From Pogona vitticeps (lineage: Eukaryota > Chordata > Lepidosauria > Squamata > Agamidae), in assembly GCF_051106095.1 (NCBI RefSeq), contig NC_135785.1, forward strand, positions 93,847,001 to 93,911,000: a stretch of 64,000 bases of DNA, read 5' to 3'. Position 1 is the stretch's first letter. The number at the start of each line of letters is the position of its first letter. The notes below the pieces were generated by a model. It ran no database searches and was not told where the DNA came from. It saw only the letters and a list, made by a program, of their open reading frames with translations. The position numbers were made by a program, and so were the translations under genes. Of the stretch, positions 54,770 through 64,000 are shown piece by piece.

Positions 54770-56604
54770 ACAACATCCAAAGGGATAACTGTAGACTCTT
54801 CCAAATGGAGCATATGTATTTCTTCAAAGCCTGTTATTAACATGATCTCACCACCATCCAGACGCTCTTCCTCTTATTTCAGTACCTATGGTATGAACAG
54901 AGCCTTTTTTTTTTTGCCCCTCCCAAACCATCCGGCTTATTTTGTGCTGGTTTGCAATGCTTTTCTTCCCAGACCTAACTTCCCTTCCCCCCCCCTTTTT
55001 TTCAATAAAGGATTCTAGCTCCTGTATCCAAAAGTGGGTTCCGGTCCTGTAGCATTTTCCCATTCTACAAAAACAGACAAAAAGAATTGAGGGAGGTGGG
55101 AAGAAGTGAAGGAGCCAGGTGGTCAATGGCAAGTGGCAAAGGAAGAGATGGTGCTGTAGCAGTGGCACCCCAAAGCCGGAGTCAGTGCAGTGTTCACATC
55201 CTGTGGCTCCAGCTGCCAAAAGACTCATTATTTCTCAGAGGAAAAAATATTACAGTACAGTAATTAGAATAGATCGTTGCCTTTGAGCTGTATCTGCCTG
55301 ATCCTCCCACTGCCAAAACGTCTTGTCGGCCCTTCAATTGCACTGCTTTCAATAATTAAAGTGCTCACACAAACAGCCACCTGGAAAATGGTAATTTCTC
55401 CAATATATAACACAAGTTCTTTTCAGGAAAAAAAAGCACAAGGTAATGACATACCGACTGGGCCAAATTTACAATAATGACTGTTGCTGCTGTTTGGTAA
55501 AAGTGCACTCTGCTTGCTCAGGAGGTGTATGTTTTCACATGCTAAAGCAGTTTGTGTCCCCCAAGAGATGCAGTTTTAGCCCAAGCAGAAGTTGTTATTT
55601 GGAGGTATTGCTACATATTTTGTGAGGCTGATAAGATATCAAAGATGTCAAAAAGGATTGTTGCCTGGATTACTTTTTAGGTAAACATCTAAAATGTTTT
55701 TTTAAGAGCCAGTGTGATGCAATAGCTAGAGTGTTGAACTGAGACATGGGAAAGATGAGTTCAAGTCAGAGTTTGTGGGAATGGCGATGCACTGTTTCAT
55801 ATAAATAACTATATTTATATGAAAGTTCAGTCCACAAGCCAATTAGGCCAGAATCGATACACAGCAGCTTTAATTTCCTCAAATGTACCCCTTAGGGCAC
55901 GGAAGCACTGAAAAGTGAGCAATCCCAATTTTACACACAGTTGAGCATGGCTAAATCAATTTAGACTAGTACACTTAAGTATGGCAAACTCTTCAGAATT
56001 CAGAGCTGGCCTAAGACAATTGGCTGCCTGAGGCAACAGACCAGATGTTGGTGCTCTTCTCTTTTCCACATACAGAAACTACCTGGACTTGCACTTAAAC
56101 CTTACTTCAGCTATGGCAGTGGGCAGCATCTTCTCTTGGATTGGCCTGCTCTCTATATGGACTAGTAGCTCCCAACCTTGGGTAATCCAGGGTGTTTTTG
56201 GACTGCAACTCCTAAAAGTCTTCACCACTTGAAGGCCAAAAACTTGTCTATGGCATTCTGCTCCAAGGTGGCTTCCCCTCCATCTCTTCCCTTCTTGCTT
56301 TAGCAAAAGCTGTCATGTTCCTCGCTGTTTACATGTCCTGTGCCACATTTTATTTTCATATTTCCACCTCTTGATCTGTTGATTGTTATTTTGCTTTTCA
56401 TTTTTACTTACATGTATTGTTTAAGTTAACTGTAGAGCACTCAGATTAGTGCATCTGTACTAATGGGCCAGTATACACATTTGATAAATAAATAATAATT
56501 AATAAATTTTGCTTTCTGCTTCTTAGCCCACATTAGACATTTTGTAGCAGCTACTAAAATATGACAAAGTCCATGTGTGGCTAATGAATTATTTTTAATT
56601 TGTT
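54770..56604. other. Gene-poor stretch with SINE remnants
   Basis: Contains a tRNA-SINE head at about 55706-55772 (GAGCCAGTGTGATGCAATAG ... GAGTTCAAGTC) and a decayed hAT-like bit at 56165-56225 (CTCCCAACCTTGGGTAAT ... GACTGCAACTCC). No exons seen. Confidence 0.5.
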
Positions 56605-59431
56605 CAAAAGAAACAGAGCCAACAAAAGAGGAAGAGGAGTTTCACTGTATGTTAAGAATTACTACTCCTGTACTGTAATACAGGAGACCAAGGATGAAAG
56701 CCTTCCTGAAGCTTTTTGCGTGAATATTAGGGAAAAAACAAATGACATAGCTGTAGGCATGTGCTACAGGCCACCTAACCAAGCAGAGGAAATAGATGAA
56801 CATTTTGCAAATCAATTAGCTGAGATGTGTAGGAAATGCACCACTCTAGTAATAGGGGGCTTTAACTACCCGGATATCAACTGGGAAACCAATTCTGCAG
56901 CAAGTGGGAGATCCAGCAGGTTCCTGACATACGTATCTGGCTGACAACTTTATAATCCAAAAGGTAGAGGAGGGAAATAGAGGGTCAGCCATACTGGACT
57001 TAATAGTTACTAATAGGGAGTAAATAGCTGACGGAGTGGAAATTCTAGGAACTTTAGGAGAAAGCAACCATGTCATATTAGAATTCACCATCATGCAGAC
57101 AAGGATAACTGTACCAAGTCAACCTAATGTTCTAGATTTCAAGAGAGCTGACTTTAACAGACTAAGACAGTGGTCCCCAACCTTGGGCCTCCAGATGTTC
57201 TTGGACTTCAACTCCCAGAAATCCTGGCCAGCAGAGGTGGTGGTGAAGGCTTCTGGGAGTTGTAGTCCAAGAACATCTGGAGGCCCAAGGTTGGGGACCA
57301 CTGGACTAAGAGATGTAGTAGGAAGGATTACATGGATGGAAATCCTAAAGGGAAAAATGGTTCAGGATACTTGGAAAACCCTGAAAGGCGAGATACTATA
57401 ATAAAGGCCCAAACCAAAACAATGCCACAGAGAAAGAAAAACAAGAATATCTGACAAGACGGGCATGGATGCACGCAGAGCTCTCTGACAAGCTAGGAGA
57501 CAAAAAGGATAAGTATATAAAACTGAAAAGGGGCTCGTAACTAGAACGGAATACCAGCAAATAGCTTGAAACTGCAAGGATGAAGGCTAAGGCTCAGAAA
57601 GAGCTAAGACTTGCAACAAATGCCAGAAATACTGTAACAAAAAAGATTATTTCAACATGTAAGGAGTGAGAGCAAGAGGAAAGTCAAGGAAATGGTTGGT
57701 CCACTAGTGGGAAAAGATGACAAGAAGGTGACAGGCAACAGGGAGAAAGAGGAACTACTTAATTTTTTTTATTTTTTATTTTTTTGGCATCCATATTTAT
57801 GCAAAAAGAAAAATTAGTCCACCCTGTCAAAACCAGCGCTGTGGGAGACAGGAGAGGGAAGCTCGTCAAAATAGGTAAGAAAGTGGTAAAAGAACACCTA
57901 GCTCCTTTGAATGAGTTCAAAATCTCCTGGACCGGATGGTTTACATCCCAGGGTACTAAAAGAATCTCAGAACCGCTGAATGAAATCTTTGAGAAGTCCT
58001 GGAGCACGGACAAACTGCCAGAGGACTGTAAAAGAGCTGGTGTGGTTCCAATCTTCAAAAAGGGAAAAAAGTGAATCCAGGAAAGTACAGATCAATCAGC
58101 TTGACATCAATACTTGAGAAAATTCTGGAAAAATTATCAAACAGCAGATCTGTGAGCACCTAGAAAATAACAAAGTGATAGCCATCATGGGCTTATAAAG
58201 AACAGGTCGTGCCAAACAAATCTTATTTTCTTCTTTGATAAAGTGACTAAATTAGTGGACCAAAGAAACACAGTGGATATAGTATACTTAGACTTCAGTA
58301 AGGCATTGACAAGGTAGACCACAATCAACTTCTGCGTAAGATAGAACAAAGTGGAATAGACAGTGCAACTACCAGATGAATTTGCAGCTGGCTGACCAAC
58401 CACACTCAACGTGTAGTCCTCAATGGAACCACATCTACGTGGAAGGAAGTGTGCAGTGGGGTACCTCAAGGTTCTGTCTTGGGCCCGGTGCTCTTCAACA
58501 TCTTCCTAAATGACCTGGATGAGGGGACTGGAGGAGCACTCATCAAATTTGCTGATGACACAAAGCTGGGGGGAATTGTTAATACTTTGGAAGATAGACT
58601 CAACATTCAAAAGGATCTCTAGACAGACTTGAACACTGCACCCTATCCAATAAGATGCACTTCAGTGGCAGGAAAAGTAAAGTTCTGCATATAGGCAGGA
58701 GAAACCAGATGTACAGGTACAGGATAGGTGATACCTGGCTCGACAGTAGTAAAAGAGGGATTTAGGTGTCCTGGTGGACCACTTCCTAAGGATGAGTCAG
58801 CAGTGTGCTGCAGCTGTCAAGAATGCCAACACAGTCCTAGGCTGCATCAACAGGGGGATAGCATCAAGATCACGGGAAGTGATAGTACCACTCTATACCA
58901 CACTGGTGAGGCCGCACTTGCAGTGCTGTGTCCAGTTCTGGTCACCACAATACAAAAAAGATGCTGAGGCCCTGGAAGGGGTGCAGAGAAGAGCAACAAA
59001 GATGATTAGGGGACTGGCGGCTAAATCTTATGTAGAACGACTAAAAGAACTAGGTATGTTTAACTTAACAAAGAGAAGACGGAGGGGAGACATGATAGCA
59101 GTCTTCCAATATCTGAAGGGTTGCTACAGGGAAGAGGGCATTGATTTATTCTCCATTGCACCTGAGGGTAGGACAAGAACCAATGGGTGGAAACTCGTCA
59201 GAGGGAGATCCAACCTGGAAATAAGGAGGAATTTCCTGACAGTGAGAACCATTAAGCAGTGGAACAGCTTGCCTCCCGATGTTGTGGGTGCCCCATTGAT
59301 GGAGGTTTTCAAGAGAAGATTGAACAGACATCTGTCTGGGATAGTATGAGGTCTCTTGCCTTGGGCAGGGGGTTGGACTAGAAGACCTCCAAGGTCCCTT
59401 TCAACCCTACAACAATTTTATGATTCTATGA
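56605..59431 (+). mobile_element. CR1 LINE, 5'-truncated, complete 3' end
   Basis: Starts within the endonuclease (RGRGVSLYVKNYYSC, VGMCYRPPNQ, IGGFNYPDINW at 56600-56944; the usual GDFN Asp is Gly here). RT motifs: YLDFSKA near 58290, [20 protein letters not shown] at about 58460 and [10 protein letters not shown] at about 58550. The C-terminal ORF at 58774-59349 is open for 191 codons (RPHLQCCVQFWSPQYKKDAE, and near the end WNSLPPDVVGAP). The 3' end has CAAGGTCCCTTTCAACCCT and the (ATTCTATG)-type terminal repeat TGATTCTATGATCC, the CR1 signature. Several frameshifts and stops upstream. Carries the hAT MITE at 57168-57303. Confidence 0.93.
57160..57311. mobile_element. Hairpin hAT MITE, 136 bp, with 8-bp duplications
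   Basis: Element 57168-57303; duplications GACTAAGA at 57160-57167 and 57304-57311. Left arm CAGTGGTCCCCAACCTTGGG, then CCTCCAGATGTTCTTGGACT; the right arm is its near-perfect inverse, so the whole element folds into one hairpin with a short loop. It interrupts the CR1 endonuclease region. Confidence 0.96.
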
Positions 59432-59884
59432 TCCAGAGCATTTGCTCCTCACAAGCACACTCACACAAAGGGGCAACCCTCCCACTCCAATCAACCTCAA
59501 TGATCTTGAGTCTTCCCAGAATGCAATTCAGAGGCACTCCAGAGTAGCTGTAACAGTAATTTGACATTGTGGGAGGGTTTATGGGAATAGTGATACACTG
59601 TTTCTGTATATGTCTCTCATTATCTCCTTTTTGTCTATCAGAAGTTTTGCAACATTACTCTGTCTTTCTTCCTCTCCCCTCAGCAAAAATGCCTAAGGCA
59701 GTTTTAGTCAGAAAAAACAAATTGTTCCCATCATAACAACCGCAAATAAGGTGAATGAGAGGCCATTTATAAAATCATCAGAAAACAGCTGTTCCATGGA
59801 AATCCTATCTGTACAAAACATTGAACAGCAGATTCCTGCTTCTGATAAAGAACACGTGCCAGTTTAACTGAAGCTTTATTTAAA
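59432..59884. other. Spacer between CR1 and SINE
   Basis: No gene or named repeat. A string at 59575-59600 (GGTTTATGGGAATAGTGATACA) loosely resembles 55770-55795. Confidence 0.45.
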
Positions 59885-59885
59885 T

Positions 59886-60125
59886 GAGCCTCGTGGCGCA
59901 GTGGTTAAACTGCTGTACTGCAGCCAAAACTGTGTTCATGACCTGGGGTTCAATCCCAGGTAGCGGCTCAAGGTTGACTCAGCCTTCTGTCCTTCCGAGG
60001 TCGGTAAAATGAGTACCCAGCTTGCTGGGGGGCGGGCAATGTGTAGCCTGCATAATTAACTTGTAAACCGCCCAGAGAGTGCTTGAAGCACTATGGGCGG
60101 TATATAAGCAGCACGCTTTTTTTGC
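59886..60125 (+). mobile_element. tRNA-derived SINE with L2-like tail
   Basis: A-box region GTGGCGCAGTGGTTAAACTG and B-box GGTTCAATCCC (59947-59957). The core has CTTCCGAGGTCGGTAAAATG and AGTACCCAGCTTGCTGGG. The tail has GTAAACCGCCCAGAGAGTGC and GGGCGGTATATAAGCAGC, then poly-T. This is a common reptile SINE layout; subfamily not named. Confidence 0.85.
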
Positions 60126-60499
60126 TTTTTAATTGTCTTGAACTGTATAATCTTTAACACTCTGAAATGAATAACAAATGTCTGAATGCTTGATATTAAT
60201 ATCTTTTCCCCCTCCACCATATATACTGAAACTGGAGAAAAACTCCTCAAAGACTCACTTCACAAATGGCAAAGTGAGCAGATGCATGTCTAGAGAGCCA
60301 TGATTGGCCAGCTGGCCAGTCTAAAAGCCAGGTTGTTGTTATAATTATCACTGCTCCAATTGCCCACCATTTGCTTTATACATTATAATGCATTGCATTG
60401 TCTACCAGCATGCCAGAAAAATTCAGGGAAACACTCTGTGGCTCTCTCTAGTATTTAATTCTGATATTACACTTTGCAGATTTGAAAGCTGAGTCATGG

Positions 60500-60985
60500 C
60501 TAGAGATGGGGATACTCATATTCATATACGAATACCCCTGCACAGCTGGACGTAATGAGGGTTTGGCCCCCCGGGGTCAGACCGTCCACTCATGTGTCCG
60601 TTGCCGCTGGTGGTTCCACTCTCCCTTCCAATCACTCTAGAGCTCATGGTTAGCTATCCATTCATCAGCCTGGCAGGGAGACTCATCTTTCCTCCTTCTG
60701 CCAGGAGTGGATAGTCGACTATGAGCTCTGGAGCGTTTGGGAGAGCAGAGCCAGTGGCAGCGGTGGACGCTCCACCTTGGTTTTGCTGCAGAAGTGGGAT
60801 TTTCACTCACCCCTTCTCCAGTCCTTTGTCCATCTAACAAGCTTATTCAGACCAAGGGAAAGTGAAACCAAGGTGGAGCATATATCAGGAGTCTCCTACC
60901 AACTCTCCTCAGACTGAAGAACCAATTGGTTGAGTAGCGAAACATTTCAACCTAATAAGAAGTCCAGTTGCCATGACTCAGCTTC
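60500..60985. repeat. Inverted-repeat element, unclassified
   Basis: Begins TAGAGATGGGGATACTCATA with a small ATATGAAT/ATTCGTAT palindrome. An imperfect inverted pair follows: CACTCTAGAGCTCATGGTTAG ... (60635) and the opposing CTATGAGCTCTGGAGCG (60719). Further on, GCGAAACATTTCAACC ... AAGTCCAGTTGCC (60938-60973) is a motif seen in other vertebrate repeats. Boundaries approximate. Confidence 0.45.
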
Positions 60986-61489
60986 CAGATAACCTCACAT
61001 GCATGCCTGAGAATCTTCACAGATACACAGTTTGCATATGTTTTTTGTTATGGGCGGTCAAGTCCCTTTCAAGTTAAGGTGACCCTATGAATGACCTCCA
61101 AAAGAGTCCATCTTCAACACCATGTCTCACATTTTGCAAAGTCAAGGCCATTACTTCCTTTATCAAATGAATCTGTCTGTGTTTGTTCCAAATGCAAATA
61201 TCTTTTAAAAGGCAAACTTGAGAACCCAAGAATACTTACCTTGCCATGTTGCTCTGCTAAGACAATAATGTTCAACCTGAAAAATTCCTCTCTAAAGCCC
61301 TGCAAAAATGCCTTTTAATGTCCTTCAGAAGTAATGTTTAAAAAAACCTATTTTTTTTAGTCATTTGTGAGCAGGTGAGTGGAGGCACTAATGAGGGTTC
61401 TACCCCCATGTCCCCTTGGCACTCCATAGGTCTCCACCACGGCTATTTGGCATGAGATGAATCACTTCTCCTGGGTCCTACCCAGGGTT

Positions 61490-61800
61490 GAATACGCCAA
61501 TGGAGTTTGAAAGATGGAGGAGCTCAGAAGGGTAAGAGGAAAGAAAAGCCATGGAAGAGCCCACCAGTGGAGGTTCCCACTAGGAAAAGGTTATCGGGGA
61601 GCTGAAGGAACTATTGGGGGCAGTCGGTGGGAAAGAGTAGGAAAGTGACTCAGAGGAATGGGTGGATGCTTCTGAGTGGACCCAGGGAGATGCTAGCCCA
61701 ATAATCCAGGCAAGTCTTATAGAGACCAAATGTAATCTCTCTCTAGAGGAAAGGGATGAGCTAAAAGACCAGAGGACCAAGATAAAGGCTGCAAGACTCA
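61490..61800 (+). repeat. Decayed coding-like segment (possible retroelement fossil)
   Basis: The plus strand has an acidic, coding-like composition (EEWVDASEWTQGDASPIIQ and LSLEERDELKDQ are visible in one frame). It may be a fragment of a broken retroelement gag or another repeat ORF. Not identified. Confidence 0.25.
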
Positions 61801-61893
61801 GCTGACTAGATGGGAGATATTAGGATAACCTTGGTGACCCACTTTCCCCTGGGAGGGGCAAACTCCATCACATAAAAATAACATTGCAACTAA

Positions 61894-62222
61894 CGTATTT
61901 TTCTGTGTATAAAATGACATTTTTTCCTAAAATAATTAGAGGAAAAAATGAGTGTCATTTTATAAATGGAAGGAAGCACTCTTTCGCGCTCGGGCGCCTC
62001 TTCCTGATGCCGCTGCCAGATCACCCAAGGCAGTGACGTCAGCTGGAGGTGAGCCCCGGCAGTCACACTGGAGGAGGTAATCGGGCGGGCAGTGGAGGCA
62101 GCAGCAGCAGGAGATGGACGTGGAGGAGCAGTTGCCCATTAACTGTTCCTCCGCCTCCATCAAGGGTCAAAATTAGGGGGCATTTTATTCATTGGGGGGG
62201 TCATATACACAGTAAAATACAA
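61894..62222. mobile_element. DNA element with CGTATTTTTCTGTGTATAAA end
   Basis: Left end CGTATTTTTCTGTGTATAAA, then AATAATTAGAGGAAAAAAT as in 28048-28635. The right part TTGGGGGGGTCATATACAC and GTAAAATACAATA mirrors it. The interior shares GGTGGAG/CAGTTGCCCATTAACTG motifs with 28048-28635, so the two are copies of one family. Confidence 0.75.
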
Positions 62223-64000
62223 TATTTGTTCCATTGCTTTTACGGAAAGCTTGTACCTACTAATTGCATTACTTATTACCTAAAAATTAACATCCAAGCT
62301 TTGATCTAGAGGGCCAAAGGATCCTCTTTCGTGCTTTAGGAGAGAGCCTCTTTGTTCCCCACATGTATAACTTTGGAGTGGGGGGAAGGAGGAAGGAGGG
62401 AAGAATCTTATGGTCCTTTGGTGGGAGCAAAGTCTCCTTTAGAAGCTGGTGAGCTTCATCATGTTTTCCCAGAATGATCTATTCTTTGAATTGAGGGGAG
62501 AGGGCAAAATACAATCCAGCAACAGACTTTATTAACAAATATTAATACCTTGATATTTCAACAAATGCTTGCACAGTCCTTAAAATTATTGGGCTCTGCC
62601 CCAGACTTGGCCCCAAATATCATCCTCTCAAACCACCACAACCACAATAGTTCCAGCAATAATTCTGTGTCCTCTTAATTCTAATATCTGATTTTTTTTT
62701 TCATTTCATGAGCTGGCAGGACTATCCATCATATCACAAATCAGGCTGATGCTCATAATTTTTACTACATAGTGAAATGGTATTTCCTACAACCAAACAA
62801 GATCCTTCATGACAATCAGGAGGCCAAACTCTGACCCTTCTCCTTTCTGTGTAGGACAATTATCAATGTGTGCTAGACTCTTCAATCATAAGCACCCCGC
62901 CTGCTGTTCTGAAATGATGTGGTCCACAAGCCAGTTTATCATCTCCTTATCTGTTATTTCTGAGAACTACGCCATAGTTTTGTGGGCTCATTTTCTGTGA
63001 ACATCTGCCCTGTCCTCTGTGGGTTTGCACTTAAGAGGGTGATTTTTTTAAAAAAATTCCCTGTTTCTCACAGCCATTGCTTCATGCTGAAGCCACAGTA
63101 GACGTTAAAGCAGTGTGATGTTGCAAAGCTATGCAATAAACAAACATATTGAATTAACCACCCATGGCCCATCTTAAGCATGTTTATACTGGAGCTCCCG
63201 CTCTCATAAGAAGACATGAGAAACGTAGTTGCATTGTGGATTCCTCGCCTCCATCCAGAAGTCATCTGTTGTTCCTGAGAGAGACACCATAATCCTATTA
63301 ATCACTGCACCACCATTATCCTTTCAAGAGGCTGTGCCACTGAAATGGGACAGCTAACAGGAAAATAGGGACTCATGCATAGTTTGGGAACCATCTTCCC
63401 TCATGCCCCAAACTGCTCTAAACTTGCCTCATATGTACTGTGCCAGGTACTTAGAAGCAGAGCATGGAAACACTACTTTTAACTTTACTCTCACATCCAG
63501 CTCCCACATTAAGCCCATAATTACATACAGCCTGGAAAGGAAACTGTGTGGTTGATTGGGATGTGTTGCTACTGTTATTGATTACATTTTTTGCACCAAA
63601 AGCTGTACCGAGAACCTTAAACCACCATTATTTTGCAGGTCCAATCCAAGAGACTCTGTAGCCTGTAATGCAACAGCCACCCTGCCTTCAAAGCCAAGAT
63701 GGGTGCATTTATTTGCAAAAATGCACAGACGTTCAATATGCTAAAGCAGTTAAGTTATTTTGACATCTAAAGGAGAAAATCACACAAACACACCTCTCAC
63801 TTCCTGGCAATAAAATGCACAAATAAATCATGAAGAAGTTGCTGCCTTTTTAGGACACTCCGCATCTGCTGTGTTGCTTGAGGTGGCCACCTCACTCTGC
63901 CAAAATGCCTGCCCCACAACCAGTCTTCTGAGCAATGATTGCACATATTATAGCCACTCATTAGTGTCAGAATAGTATACAAGGAGGCATCTCTGAACAC
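62223..64000. other. Right-hand end, nothing recognised
   Basis: 1.8 kb of unique-looking sequence. Short frames on both strands (for example 62809-63000, 63068-63265) have no family features. The next upstream vertebrate gene I would expect (KIFBP) is not visible. Confidence 0.45.

Noticed and set aside
55770-59605. Similar strings at 55770 and 59575 as long target duplications of the CR1
   Set aside because: They do not abut the CR1 ends and match only loosely.
59886-59960. Possible tRNA gene (A- and B-box)
   Set aside because: The boxes belong to a SINE with a long non-tRNA body and an L2-like tail; no clean cloverleaf.

Overview
This window is nuclear DNA of a reptile, most likely a lizard or other squamate. 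The evidence is the mix of repeats (BovB, a Sauria-type SINE whose 3' end matches BovB, CR1, L2, L1, a DIRS element, mariner/Tigger-like and hAT MITEs) together with two vertebrate genes, SRGN and VPS26A, side by side in the order known from other vertebrates. Both genes lie on the minus strand, so transcription runs right to left. No bacterial operons, CRISPR arrays or real RNA genes were seen.

Layout: 1-11150 is a broken DIRS-type tyrosine-recombinase retrotransposon, cut by the left window edge and split by a near-complete L1 (3597-9456) with a perfect 14-bp target duplication. 11150-13250 is intergenic with one TA-flanked MITE. 13260-35172 is VPS26A (retromer subunit): nine coding exons that rejoin to exactly 327 codons plus stop, with a CpG-island promoter at about 34560-35420. 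Its introns are loaded with DNA transposons, including two 514-bp sister MITEs, four hAT-type elements with 8-bp duplications or hAT-like ends, and a whole-length dead mariner inside an L2. 36880-47000 is SRGN (serglycin): three coding exons giving 144 residues, and an ETS plus CRE-like pair upstream. Its first intron carries a BovB LINE. 47100-64000 is gene-poor, with a second L1 fragment, a Sauria-type SINE with 13-bp duplications, a CR1 LINE carrying a hairpin hAT MITE, and smaller repeats. One splice-bounded open segment at 52504-52727 is unassigned.

The genes do separate jobs. VPS26A is the arrestin-fold cargo subunit of the endosomal retromer. SRGN is the core protein of a secretory-granule proteoglycan in blood cells. 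All exon calls come from reading splice sites, phase and remembered family sequences; no alignment was run. The most noteworthy items are the lizard serglycin with only three Ser-Gly pairs and a recognisable ETS/CRE promoter, the nested L1/DIRS insertion, the two LINE-SINE partners sharing a tail, and the apparently chimeric MITE at 46120-46377.
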